DNA of 64,000 nucleotides from Prochilodus magdalenae (Eukaryota; Chordata; Actinopteri; Characiformes; Prochilodontidae), in contig JAMWET010003186.1 of assembly GCA_024036415.1 (NCBI GenBank), positions 496,001-560,000 on the forward strand, written 5' to 3'. The notes beneath the pieces are model-generated. The model had not been told where the DNA came from. It made no database searches and worked only from the letters and a program-made list of their open reading frames with translations. Made by a program: the position numbers and the translations under genes. Positions 1 through 11,129 of this stretch are shown in pieces; within the stretch, counting starts at the first letter, position 1; the number at the start of each line of letters is the position of its first letter.

Positions 1-141
1 TCAACCATAATATACTGTAGTTTACTCTTTAACTAAACTTCTTTAAATAATGGTCCTGTTTTTAAATTGGTCAAAAGCCAGTGCTTATTTGTGCTTGGCA
101 AATGATAATTAGAAATCTCAGTTTTTTGTTTTCCTTTACAG

Positions 142-253
142 AAACTGTTGAGCTCTTCCCTTCCTTAATTCATCCGCGAGTGGATATAACACTGAGGGGC
201 ATTGCTCACTGCTTTGACATTCATTACACATTACAGTGTGCCAGGATAAGAGT
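142..253 (+). other. Exon-like open stretch 1 (unidentified gene or pseudogene)
   Basis: A strong pyrimidine tract and acceptor (TTTTCCTTTACAG) ends at 141. A donor (GTAAGAG) starts at 254. Between them one frame is open for about 36 codons; it reads TVELFPSLIHPRVDITLRG and continues to a Cys/His/Tyr-rich part. The 112-nt length gives phase 2 at both ends. I do not recognise the protein. No start codon is present, so if real it is an internal exon. Chance is possible because the stretch is short; the neighbouring exon-like stretches do not join it cleanly in frame, which argues for a pseudogene or for coincidence. Confidence 0.3.
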
Positions 254-452
254 GTAAGAGGCAGTGTCTTTAAAGAATTTGCAACGTGTCCAGACACACG
301 AGTGGTAATTGTCTATATGGAAATTCATTGCCAAACTTCTGTGATTTTCTAGAGCGATGTGTTTTCGAATTACACATCATATCACACTTTTAAGGGCCTT
401 CTGTGAATGGTGCCACATGGGGCAATCACTTATGTATCTCTTCTCTGTGCAG

Positions 453-584
453 ACTCTGGAAGCTGTTCAAGCAGTGTGGAATGATGTCTCTTTTGTTCCT
501 CCTGGATTAAATGGCCATAGCACTGTCTTACTGATGACCTTGTGCTGATGGATCTTATGATGGAAAAAGAGCAGATGTTTGCAG
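453..584 (+). other. Exon-like open stretch 2 with a frame break
   Basis: The acceptor is TCTTCTCTGTGCAG (ending 452) and the donor is GCAG/GTACAT (after 584). The length is 132 nt. The first part is open in one frame (TLEAVQAVWNDVSFVPPGL...) to a TGA at about 546. A second frame is open from about 521 to the donor (LTDDLVLMDLMMEKEQMFAG). Both halves look protein-like and the switch lies near 515-525, as an indel in an old exon would produce. The protein is not recognised. Alternatively this is unconstrained sequence with a lucky pair of open frames. Confidence 0.25.
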
Positions 585-667
585 GTACATGAATCAGATC
601 TTTTCAGATTTTGTCTGAACCTCCACATTGTCATGTGTTGCTTCATTGCAGGCTAAGAGTTGAAGTA

Positions 668-704
668 TTTTATTATTATTATTATTTTTATTATTATTAT
701 TATT
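668..704. repeat. (TTA)n microsatellite
   Basis: TTA/ATT triplets run almost without interruption, with one TTT break in the middle. Confidence 0.9.
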
Positions 705-863
705 GAGCTACCCACAAGTCATTGGCGTAGAGTAATGATGTAGAGGGGTCTTTTAACAACAGCCCTGCCAATGCTACAGGCCCCATTCGTATTTTTAGTT
801 TTATGACGTATATTGTGTGATTGCTAACATGCAGCTGTTTTCTTTCTCTGCAAACACGTGCAG

Positions 864-938
864 ATGGATGGCTCCAGTAATGTGTTTTCATCTAGTGTTG
901 ATGACCGCTATGATGAGGCTACAGCCGTGTCCTTGCAG
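864..938 (+). other. Exon-like open stretch 3
   Basis: The candidate acceptor CACGTGCAG ends at 863, with a CT-rich tract (TTTTCTTTCTCTG) upstream. The candidate donor CAG/GTGTCT follows 938. The 75 nt between encode 25 codons (MDGSSNVFSSSVDDRYDEAT...), acidic and Ser-rich; the frame stays open past the donor to a TAA near 998. It lies about 280 bp after the second exon-like stretch on the same strand. The phases do not connect it to the protein-like frame of that stretch. I do not recognise it; it could be an exon of a degraded gene or chance. Confidence 0.22.
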
Positions 939-3500
939 GTGTCTCTCGTTTCAAAGATGGAAACATCGGGCAGGTGCTCATGGGGAACTTCGTATAATTA
1001 ATGGTATTGACCACAATATGATTTCTGCTTTCACCACAGATGCTCAGCTCCAATAACACTGTAATTACATTCTTTGTTGGCCTGGCTTTCAGGTTGTTGA
1101 TTGGGCATTGTTTTCATTTATTGTTTCTCCTGTTAAATCCCTGCGGAGCTAACAGATGGTTAAGAGATTTACTCTTCTTTTTATATTATGCAAGAAGAAA
1201 TAGATGTAGTGATGATGTTCGTAGGCTGCCACCTGCTGTGGTCGAGTGCAGTGTTGCCCATAGAGTTACTATGTATATTATGTATAAAATGGGAAATTAC
1301 TACACCAAACATGTTGAGTGCCATGCACACTTCATCTACAATCAAAGGAATATGAATAGGCCCTGAGTATCAGTGCAGTTATACATTTTGCCAAGCACAT
1401 TCTAGGTTAGAGCTATGAGCTGAGGTTATTTGCTTAAAGAAGATGGACATGCACAGTACTTTACTATACAGGCTGTAAAATCAAATTTATTGGCAATTAT
1501 TAGGCTTGATGCGTTACTCAAATTAAAAGTCTTAAGCAGCAACATGTTTACTTAATTATTCATGGGATGAATAAGAACAGTGCAGCTATGGCCTAGATTA
1601 ATAGAGAGTGGCTTGATGTGAAATGGTCTGTTTCAAAGAAAGTTTCAGGTTAATCCCCTTAAAATATACAGCAGAGAAAGTTACTTCATGAAATGGCACT
1701 AGTTATGCTGACACATATTTTGGTTTATGATAGTTTTGGCCCAAACAGATATTTAAAAAGGTATTCATGGAGATATCAAATTCCCAATAGACCCCAAAGA
1801 AACCTTTATAGATGAAGTCACGTGTAGATTCACTTGTTATTTTATATTTGTGTTACAGAAATTGTGACAGCTGGTTCAGAGTCTTTACGTCTTTTAATTA
1901 TGTACCATTTTACATCAAACTCAGTGATTTAAATGTGCAAAATCTTAAAAAAAATATATATAGTAGAATACTCCTCATCTAAGTAGTTCCCTGAGCAAGT
2001 ATGCACATAAACATGAAGTCAGGCAGGGACAAATACTTTACTGCTGCTCCATGTTAATGAGACATTATGACTATGAAATTTCCTTTCATCTTTACTTTCA
2101 TCTTCTCCCTCCAGTGTTCGGTGTTCGGTACATGCTGTCCACTAGATGGCAGGCTAATATCAAGCACACTTCTTCCTCACTGGCTTGTTTTAGCTCTGCC
2201 AAAACAGGAGGCAGGCTTTGCATGATGCGTACCGTGCCGTAGGCTTCACCAACATATACCTGCTTAGTAGTGGTTCAGTGCAACCATTCCACTGTTAATG
2301 ATTATGCCAACTATGAAAGTGCAGACAAAGCATGGGGTTCCCATTTAAATATTATATTTAAATAAGCACACATGTGAGGCTCTTCTCTTAGGCCTGAAGG
2401 GCTATGAGTCGTTGAGCCAGATGGAGTTTGGACATCCCTCCCACTGCTAGTTCTCAGTCCTGCAGGGACTTAGACAGGGCCCATCCATGCATGAGCCCAG
2501 CAAGCCAAGCCTGTCCTCCATATAGGAGCATTTCTCTGCCAAACTCACACTGTTTCAGAGGGCTCCATCACAGCTGGTACCCTGCCTGTGAGTCTCAGAG
2601 CCCATATTGTTTGTGTTTTTGGTTTTTAATGTTTTTTATTTACAATGTAGCTTTTAGCTCCAGGTGGTATTAAAGGTTAACAGTCATTTGTCAACTGCTA
2701 TGATGGAAACAGGATATTGCAGCATGAAGAACAATCTAAGAAGACATATTTCTTCCCATTTCCCCCCCGAGGTCTGCTTATTTGTATGTAGTTTATGTAC
2801 CACAAATAGTAATAATTTATTGTTATATGACAATTTTCCATTCTCTCCCCCTCCCTTAGAATGAAACAAGCTGTTTTTGTTACTCTGCTAGAAAGCACTC
2901 CTCAGAGCTGAAAGACTCCTTATAACATCACTATGAATGGGATAACTGCTGGGGGCTAAACTGCTGTAGGCTGAATGGGGGGCCTTTTGCACATTTATTC
3001 AAAACATATGCCTTTAGATCTTAGTTTTCATATTTGGACTGGGGAGTAACCGGTATGTTTTGAAACGAGCATGGTGAAGTCTCCACTGCTACATCACTCA
3101 TTCATTCTTTACTCTGTCCAATCGCAATGTGCCAACTGTCTTTAAATGGATTTAACTTACGCTCATGTTTCAGATCCCGAGGTTTCACATTCTTAAAACG
3201 TGTGGTTAAAGAACATGTCATGAATCTGTTGTAGACTTTTTCTCAGAATCTTTTGTAGGAACATGTTTAAGGAAAACTTGTTTGGATATTAATGAATAAG
3301 GCACAATTTTTAGATGCATCAAAAATGACATTATCCTAGAAGGTATGAATGGACAGGAGATACTTCAGTATACACATGAACATGCAAAATTATGTTGTTT
3401 CATCCTTGGCCATATTCAAGTGTTATTCTCACTAGAAGTTAGGTTCTGTTGCGCGTGCTTTCCATTCTGACTTATGGTGTTGTGTTAGTAGCATCCTTTA
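939..3500. other. No gene seen; mostly unique AT-rich sequence
   Basis: The longest open frame is about 108 codons, starting just after an acceptor-like CACCACAG at 1039, but it lacks protein-like composition and has no donor I can defend. There are short A/T runs near 1950 and a CT-rich stretch near 2080-2120. I see no repeat family I can name. Confidence 0.5.
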
Positions 3501-3510
3501 CCAGTGCAGT

Positions 3511-3720
3511 ATGCCTCAGAGATGAGCTTGAAAGCAATTCAAGCTGCTGGAAAGTTTGAGAGGGGTTGCATCGCAGGGCTCTGGAAAGTGGGATGGTCTA
3601 ATTGACATATGTGCTATGTCGGCCATGTGGATATTACCATAGCACACTGTGGGCAGCAGTGGATAAAAAGAAGACATAGACCAGCAGCACGTTAACATCA
3701 TGACCTACACTAAGTACGGA
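3511..3720 (+). pseudogene. Tc1/mariner-like transposase, N-terminal helix-turn-helix fragment
   Basis: Translation around 3556-3700 gives FERGCIAGLWKVGWSN, a stop, then a stretch with GHVDITI and QQWIKRR. This matches the usual opening of Tc1-like transposases: an F-x-R-G-x-I-x-G-L-W-x-x-G-W-S-x-R motif, then the 'T-x-x-R-x-W-x-x-W' end of the DNA-binding fold. The family cuts and pastes DNA between TA dinucleotides. This copy has an in-frame stop, no catalytic DDE part nearby and no visible terminal repeats, so it is a dead fragment. It may belong to the same family as the copies near 21.7-25.3 kb, but those keep different portions. Confidence 0.65.
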
Positions 3721-4049
3721 AAGGTTCTATTTTTAGTGTTAGCATGTGGTGAATTCCCATCTGCTATCAACCTGGGCTGGCCAGGTCTAACGTACTTCCT
3801 CCTCTTCTTGCGCAGCTACTGAGGCTTGCAGAAAAGCACCAACTGCTCAGTTTTGTATAAGTGACCTAACAGACACCATCCTATGCACCCACTGATAGGG
3901 GCCAATTGTGCTCTCATGATCTCCCAACACAGATGGCTGTGACTTTGCTGGGATTGGGACTCAACCCTCTTAGCTGATTTTGCTGCTTGAGAGCCCCCAT
4001 TTGAAATCGTTTTTGATTGAATTGTTTTCACAGTAAATAGTTACACTAA

Positions 4050-4760
4050 CCCTTTTTCACCTTGGACACCGAGGCAATCAATGATAATCTGTAGTCCGCG
4101 GCCACTAATGGCTGTGATGGCTTATTTATGCAAATATCTCCTGGCTGGCAAAAGACGATTGGATTGCTATGGTCCAATAGTGTCTGGTCATTCCTGGAAT
4201 GTTCTGCTCTGTCGCCTCTCTGACAGGGAAGGGCAACCAGCAGAGATTTGAATCCCTATTGCAAGCCACCAGGGCTTTCCAGCACTGACAGATGGTAGGA
4301 GCCACTCCTGAAGGGAGGTTGTTTTAGCACGGCACCCTCTGTCCCCCTCGCGACATCATAATTCATAATAATGGATGTATGTATTCCCTGCACGCAGTGG
4401 AACAGGTAATGATACTACAACATGCTCTACTTTGATACAGAACCCTAGAGAGTCCCGCTTGTTGACAGTCTTGTGAGTTTAAGGCGGGACAGAAGAGTAC
4501 ACAGAGCGGTTTTCACACTCGGCTGAGATGAGTGGACCGTGAGTGCTGTCAGCCCTCTCTGTGCTGTTATGTAAGAGGAAAGGAGTGGCTCTGAAGAACT
4601 GGCTGCCAGCTGTGCTGCTATTTGGATGAGAGCTCCTGCCTTGTCACCTCATTGTAATCTCTCTAATGCATATTCATCATCAATGCCTGGGAGCACATCT
4701 CATTCAGAAGGTCACCCGCAATGGGGCTCCACTGCAGTGGCTCTATGTGTCTAGAATGAA
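4050..4760. promoter_or_regulatory. Candidate conserved non-coding (enhancer-like) block
   Basis: This block is repeat-free and has no usable open frame. It carries a perfect POU octamer ATGCAAAT at 4128-4135, several TAAT-core homeodomain-type sites (near 4360 and 4660), and GC content above the flanks. This style is typical of deeply conserved vertebrate enhancers near developmental genes. Conservation itself was not tested. Confidence 0.35.
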
Positions 4761-5046
4761 TTAGGCTGCAAACAGAAAATGCTGAGCAAATATTCTCCTT
4801 CTTTTCAGCATCACCTTATCGGTTGATCCTTGATGATCTCACTGGCAGGCCTGTAATTTCATTCTGAAAATATGAAATCGACCTCAATGCAAGTCATTTG
4901 CAGCCACCATAGTGTTGTGTAACAGTGCAAACAGTATAACAACACACAACACTACAAATTGACCTGGATACTATGAAGTGTCTTTGTTTGACTTAATAAG
5001 CTCATTTTTAGAGTTCATTATTTTCATTTTGGGCTCTGCCAAAATA

Positions 5047-5234
5047 GATTTACTGTACATCTATATTCACTCTATGTCTTAAACAATGGAGTGAGATTTC
5101 TGTCAAAAACACCTGGGTACTCAACAACACTCGCACATAAGTACAAAGTCTGCTTTTATCCATTAAGTATAGACAGAATCATGCTTAAAAACATTATGTG
5201 GTAATGTTGTGTGTTTTGTGAGAATACAATTTAC
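5047..5234 (+). repeat. Direct repeat, left unit
   Basis: 'GATTTACTGTACATCT' ... 'AATGGAGTGAGATTTCT' ... 'CACTCGCACATAAGTACAAA' ... 'TATGTGGTAATGTTGTGTG' recurs in the same order at 5450-5630. The offset is about 403 bp. Confidence 0.85.
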
Positions 5235-5449
5235 AAGTATAAACATTTACGCATACGGTCTAAATGATCATGGAGACGTCCTCTTAGATATAAAAATACG
5301 GATCGAAAAATGAGAAACATCAAAAATACATAATTGCAGCCACAGGCAAAATGCATAGAGTACAGGAACAATCATTTTGGCACAGTGTGCGTGCGTCTTC
5401 GCTGGCATCCCTTGTAGTCAACCACAACTCCAGGTTTTGGAAGCTGACC

Positions 5450-5630
5450 GATTTACTGTACATCTAATTCACTCTACTGAGTTAGGAATGGAGTGAGATT
5501 TCTAAAAAAACACACTGGGTTCAACAGCACTCGCACATAAGTACAAACTGCTGTCCTCAACTACAACGATGACAACATGCTTAAAAATGTTATGTGGTAA
5601 TGTTGTGTGTTTTGTGAAAAAAATGTACCA
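5450..5630 (+). repeat. Direct repeat, right unit
   Basis: Second unit of the pair that starts at 5047. It has small indels, for example a shortened segment between the CACTCGCACATAAG and GCTTAAAAA blocks. Confidence 0.85.
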
Positions 5631-6185
5631 ATCTGAAATAAATCACTGTCAAACAATTTTACTCAGCATGTTTTTTCATAGTAGTATATGAAAAGGACAT
5701 TAAAACAGAGGCTAGTGTAAAGCAATAGAGAAAATGAGTCCCGAATTCCATTGATTCCATCGCCAGGAGTTGAGAGTCAATTCCAGAGTCATGCTTTACT
5801 ACATAGGACACCAGGAAAGATGGATGGGCACTGTGTTGACTCAATTGGTCCTCTTCTTGATGCATTTTGCCTGTGACCCCAATGATGTATTTTTAACATA
5901 TTATGTTTGACATAAGCTAGACTTGAGCAGACTATTTTAGAGTGATAAATATGTGCTGTTTTTTAGCTCTCTGTTTGTTGTGGGAGGGCGTGCCAAGCTT
6001 GGCAATAAGGATTGTGCTACAAAATGAAATCACCTTGTAACAGAGAAAAGGTCTGGAATTCCACCAAGGCTTTTGAGAAAAGCAGTTTCTGTGGGAGAGA
6101 GTTTCCTATGTTGGCGTGCACTGAGGGCTTTATAACTTTGCAAACTGTAAACATGCACAAAAGAATTACAGGTTCCCTTTAAAAC

Positions 6186-7472
6186 TAACAGTTCTGTTTA
6201 AACATACAGGGAGAATCAAAAGTCAGGGACCTTCAGTGGGTGGGGAACGATAATATCCACCCGCGTGGCACGCGACTTTGGTTTAACATTGAGGTAGAGG
6301 GAAGCTTTAGGGACGGCTACAGTAGAAAAAGAAAATACAAGGTATGTGATTGCTTTGCACTACTGTTGTCTTTTGTAAAATTATTAGCACAGCTATCCAC
6401 ATTCTTCATAAGCAAGTCCATTTCCTGATAAAGCAATCATGTCCGTCGCATCAGCTAGAAAAACTGAGAACAACATTCCCATTTCTGAATGAGCACTGTT
6501 GTAAAATCTGATCTAGCGCAGCACAGGAAAAACATTTACAGGCTGATAAGCAATCTCTTTTGACATGTGTCCTCATACCAGTGAGACGAGGCAAAATGCA
6601 ATATTACAACCCATGACATCCAAACAAGGCCAAAGGAGCAAGTGCAGTCATAACTCAGATGTTCCTGTCAGACATGGCTCATGGATCTCCTTGTATAATT
6701 GGCATGATTCACTTTTTGGAGCAACTTCAAAAGGAATCAATAAAGACAAATATGAAGCATCCAGCCTTTGACAACCAGGGTAAAACACAGTTCCATCACC
6801 CAAACCCTGTGCTCAAATCTCTCTCACTATCCAGACACACACACACACACACACACCCACACATACACATATAGTAGTTACGTTTGCCACCTGATAGCAG
6901 CATACAGATGATCACCCAAATGGAAACCAGTGACCTAATTACTTAAAATAGCCATTGTTTTGAGTGTAGGCAGAATCTAGGTAAAACTAACCTTCTAATC
7001 TGCCAAAATTACAAAAACGATTCATATAATATTCAACAAGTCATTATTATATTGAAAGAATGTCAGCATTTGGCAAAAACTACTGTAAGCTTTCCGTTGT
7101 GTACAAGAAAAACGTAAATAAAAACATAAATAAAATCATAAATAAAATCACTTTTTTTGACTGTGACGTTATGCATACCCATAAATGTAAACATTACTAT
7201 TTGACTTTTTTTGCAAGTTCACTTCCTTTATAAAATATATTTTAGCGATCAGTGAGGGACTATGCATATAACTACTTAACAAAATTGTGTTACATTTATG
7301 CATCTGTTTCTCCCCACATTGTGGGATTTATGCATATCGTCTGCTTTACTTATGCTCATGAATTTAAATTCTTAGGAGGACTGACTTTCCCCATAAAGCT
7401 ACTATCATGTTGCAGAAATATGAACCTTAAATAAGGTGACCTAAAGTTTTTACTTAGTTTAAACTTTTAGTT
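6186..7472. other. No gene seen; AT-rich spacer with an (AC)n
   Basis: Short open frames only. A dinucleotide (AC)n run lies at 6834-6856 and degenerates into ACAT/ATAC to 6872. 'AAATAAAA' units are loosely repeated at 7111-7150. Nothing else is recognised. Confidence 0.6.
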
Positions 7473-8168
7473 AAAGAAAGGCTTTACTTATTTTACTATT
7501 ATGTCCACTGTTCTTGGGGTAAATCTACAACCTTGTCCTCTGACCGCCATATTTGGTATTTCAGATCCCTTACTAGCACTTACATCTACACAACAAGACA
7601 TTATAGCCTTCTCATCACTACTGCAAGTGTTTCTTTATTGTTGCACTGGAAGTCCGCTAAATGTCCTTCAATTTCCAGGTGGCTTAAAGACATCATGTTT
7701 TTTTTAAAACTGGAAAAAATTAAATACACGTTGAGAGGATGTACAGACAAATTTTTTTATAAATGGCAGCCCTTTATTTCTTATTTCACTAATTTAGAGG
7801 TTCTACCCAACTGAATGTGTGCTTGTTTTTGGTTACTTTTTTTTTTTTTGTTTTTTTTTTTCTATTTGTATTAATAGTCAGTAATATGTGTGTTGGGCAT
7901 GGAGAGCTGAGTGGGCACGGGCGGGGGGGTGGGGGGTGTTCAATGTTCTTACACGGTAACCTGTGATTTAAATAGTTTTTTCTGCATCCTTAGCAGAATG
8001 GTGTATCATGATAATTATTATTATTATTATTTTATGTGTGGTTATGTGACCGTGTATATAAATGTAAAAGTGGAATAGGCTAATTGTATTTTTTGTAATT
8101 TAAACTATTGTATTGTATTCATTCCAATAAAAATATTTTGCAAAAAAAAAAAAAAAGAAAGGCTTTAC
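7473..8168 (+). mobile_element. 5'-truncated L1-clade LINE insertion with 15-bp target-site duplication
   Basis: AAAGAAAGGCTTTAC occurs at 7473-7487 and again at 8154-8168, flanking the insert as a target-site duplication. Inside are the last part of a LINE ORF2, a 3' untranslated region with a poly-T run and an (ATT)n, an AATAAA signal at about 8127, and a poly(A) tail at 8142-8153. L1-type elements insert by target-primed reverse transcription, which gives exactly this truncated, A-tailed, duplication-flanked form. Confidence 0.9.
7501..7814 (+). pseudogene. C-terminal remnant of L1-clade ORF2 protein
   Basis: Two overlapping frames carry the end of an L1-like ORF2. The first has FGISDPLLAL. 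The second (to the stop at 7812) has HWKSAKCPSISRWLKDIMFF followed by KLEKIKYTLRG and KWQPFISYF. The pattern 'W-K-x-x-x-x-P-S-I-x-x-W ... L-E-K-I-x-Y-x-L-R-x ... W-x-P-F' is the conserved tail that follows reverse transcriptase in L1-clade ORF2. A frameshift near 7600-7640 and the missing endonuclease and RT domains show that it is dead on arrival. Confidence 0.8.
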
Positions 8169-8810
8169 ACTGCATGGTGTCTAGATATCTTTCCTTCTCG
8201 GACTGTTGTGTTACTAATAGTGCATAGTCAACAATATGAATGTATTAGTCCTAAAAGATTTAATTAAAGAGGAATTAAATTTAATGTTTTTTTAAATGTT
8301 TTTTCTGTGTGAGGGAAATCAGTGACGTTCCTACCTTTATCCTTGACAACACTCTCTACACTCACTCTCTATCTAAGGAATTCTTGTAACTGTACACCTG
8401 TGTTACACAGATAAAACTTCCACCATGCACAATGAAAAAAAAAAGACTGTCAAGCTCACAAGTACATCTTCTATACCTGCTACCTATGGTTTCAAACACG
8501 ATTAAGGAATAATGTTTTCAAAATTGGATGCAATGAATGTTTCCTGTTTCATCAAGTAGGGCTATAACTTGCACTGAAGGCTAATTAATGAGTAGAAATG
8601 CATCTGCTTGCTACTACCATTTAGGCTGATAAACAATCATTTATTTCCAATCAGACAGACCAGAACAAGTTCCAATTTACTGAGAGAGGTGAGTGTGTGA
8701 GAACTGCAGTGATTTTAGTGTGCAATTGATACCAGACAGCCTGTGGATCTAAGTTTAGACTGTCTGAAGCTGAAACTTACTTAAATAAACAAACTCCTCT
8801 GCAGTTCACA
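8169..8810. other. No feature recognised
   Basis: Unique-looking AT-rich sequence with short A and T runs. No open frame, splice-like pair or repeat could be defended. Confidence 0.5.
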
Positions 8811-8811
8811 T

Positions 8812-8976
8812 CTCATACGGCTTCCCTGACTCCTGTGCTCCCCCAGACTTCACTTCCCAGAGTGCATCATCTTATGACATCACACCCATATGTCACCAGC
8901 CATCCAATCAGCACCGCTCTAGGTCACCTGAGTTTTAGCCCAGCTTCATCCACTTAGCCTCAGTATATATGTATAT

Positions 8977-9068
<92 letters not shown>

Positions 9069-9485
9069 TATTTTTTTATATATATCCCTCGCAAACACTT
9101 CCTCATTGCAAAGTTTTGCCAAACCTAGTTTGCATTTCTGAGCGCTTCTTCACCTCTGTTTATCTGACTCTGGCTGTTTGCTTATCCCTTGTTGGCTTTC
9201 TCTTTTGATCTGCTCTCTGGCTATCGACATTTCTCTCCTTGCCTTGACCATTCTCTTGCCTAGCCATTCCACCATGTTTGCCCCACTGCCTGCCTACTCT
9301 GGTTTTGACCTCCGCATGTTCCCCTGACTTTGACCTTGTCTCTCCCTCTATGTTTGTCTGTGTATTGTTGCTGTGCTTATTTACTCGTTTGCTTAATCAG
9401 GCCTATCTGACTTTTAGCTCTGCGCGCGTCGGTCCTGGTTCTTTGTTCCTAACAACCTCCATCCACCCAAGACCCTATTAGCAAG
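8812..9485 (+). mobile_element. LTR-like repeat fragment interrupted by (TA)n
   Basis: 'CTTCACTTCCCAGAGTGCATC', 'CCAATCAGCACCG', 'GGTCACCTGAGTTTTAGCCC', then after the TA tract a C/T-rich part with many TGACCTT and CTGACTCTGGC words, resemble the common fish LTR-type sequence seen as solo LTRs. No TG...CA ends or target duplication can be fixed, so the boundaries are loose. An alternative is unique sequence with a pyrimidine bias. Confidence 0.45.
8985..9058. repeat. (TA)n microsatellite
   Basis: About 37 near-perfect TA units, preceded by TGTGTGTG and followed by CACACATATA. It is the longest simple repeat in the window and may be collapsed or polymorphic. Confidence 0.95.
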
Positions 9486-10985
9486 CTGCTAAGTAAATAT
9501 TTTTTAAAACCATTTTTTCCAGAACACTCAATTTTATATTTATATGGTGATGATGACAGCTAGTCGACTAAAGCTAATTGTTTGATGTGCAACCCCTACT
9601 ACTCATCATATGTTCAACGGTATAATTCTGAATTTCAGACCTAGACATCAAGATGCATGTGGCGTTAATATGTAGGTGTATGTCTGAAACGTTATTATTT
9701 CCTGCTTTATAATGTGACTTGCAGCAACACAGGGGGCATACAGCTCTGCTGCAGCAAAGAAAGGTACAGGAGATTGTTTGTACCAACAGCAATCACACTG
9801 TACAAAACCCTTTACACTGTGCTGGGACATTATTGGTCACTAACTAAGCACCAGCTGGACATTACATGTTACACTTTTCCGTACTCATATCATTGTGCAC
9901 TGCCTATGCTTTAATTGTTTATGCTTATATGATTGCACATTTATTTATAATACCTTCTGTACTGTCGTTTACAGCGTATAGCTACCCGTTATTGTCGTCT
10001 GGCTTTTTGATTGGACAGTTTTAGATGACTTATGAATGTGGAAATACACAGATGCACTGTTATCCTAATATGTTATCATAATATATATTCTTTAAGTTTT
10101 TTACTGTTGTACATACACTCTCCATGGTAATGATATTTTCAAGGCAGTATACTTTACACGTCACTTTATTTTCATTGCATATCTATCTATATGTTAGTTG
10201 TAATTCTACATCTTTTTTTAAATCGTACATAATGCAGCCTTGATTGAAAGGTTAGATTCCTATTTTATTAGATCAAGGTGAGTCAATAACATGTCCATAA
10301 CATGGCCGCCATCTTGAAAGTTGCCATATTGGATCATGGGCAAATTCTTCCAACAGGAAGGTGGCCATATAGCATATCAATCCTAAAAATTGACTGCCGA
10401 TTGATTGCAATCAGATTTGTAAAATCTTTTGTGGTTCAAAAGTTATTAACACAGAACATTCCAAATGTTTGTTGGTAACTGAAAATGGAATTGATGAAAG
10501 AAGAGAGGATAGAGGTGATTCTGATGTCCAGGGAGCGCTAGTAATAGGTAGTTCTCTTATTTATTTATTTATTTATTTGTTTATTTATTTATCCATCCAC
10601 ATTAATTTTCATATGCTGGCCATATTAAAAAATGGACACCCAGTGTTCATTACTGTTTAGGTTAAGGAACATATGCTTACTTGTTAAGGTATTCTCTTTT
10701 GCCCCATTAAATCTCATTGAGGTGTTTCTAGGAGAGTGTGTAAGTGAAGCTGAAACCGCAGCAGGAACAGAAATGAGTATAAACCTCTCATGAAAGCTCA
10801 GAGCTTCAAAGGACATATGAAAATGGCTCCACAATTATTGCTCAAACAGACCAGTTGTTATTGTTTAAATCTGTGCACATAAAATCCCACCACATGAAGA
10901 ACTGCCAATTTAACAACACTGGTTAATGCTAACAGACTCTCTTTAACTGGCTATAATGCTCTGATAGGCTTACCCAGTATTAACT
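9486..10985. other. No gene seen; AT-rich, with (TTTA)n
   Basis: (TTTA)n with one TTTG variant lies at 10558-10592. At about 10300-10340 'ATGGCCGCCATCTTGAAAGTTGCCATATTGG' is a short local near-repeat of 'CATCTTG/CATATTGG'. A YY1-like GCCGCCATCTTG core is visible, but I cannot call function. Nothing else is recognised. Confidence 0.5.
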
Positions 10986-10989
10986 GTGA

Positions 10990-11125
10990 ATGCACTCTTA
11001 AAGAAAAGGGGGTCATTTGAGGTTCAAATTGTTATTTGAGAAATGTAATTAAAAAAAAAACACTGAACTGGGTTTCATTGAAGTCTGATGGACCTTTAAA
11101 AGGCTTTAAAACCTTCACATAAAGG
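10990..11125. repeat. MITE-like fragment with 'CACTCTTAAAGAAAA...GGACCTTTAAAAGG'
   Basis: The start 'CACTCTTAAAGAAAAGG' and the palindromic AAAGG/CCTTT words match a frequent fish MITE also represented near 28.8-29.5, 34.95 and 39.0 kb. Boundaries are uncertain. Confidence 0.4.
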
Positions 11126-11129
11126 TTCC

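Larger units (their letters stand above)
5000..6185. mobile_element. Non-autonomous DNA transposon, family A, copy 1 (with internal duplication)
   Basis: The sequence is shared with 26890-27505 and 49295-49650. Examples are 'TTTTAGAGTGATAAATATG...TTTTTTAGCTCTC' near 5935-5975, 'GGCAATAAGGATTGTG' at about 6001-6016, and the terminal 'GGTTCCCTTTAAA' near 6172. The last is the inverse of the start of the second copy ('TAAAGGGAACC'). No transposase frame is present. The left boundary is approximate. It differs from the other copies by a roughly 400-bp offset internal direct repeat. Confidence 0.6.
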
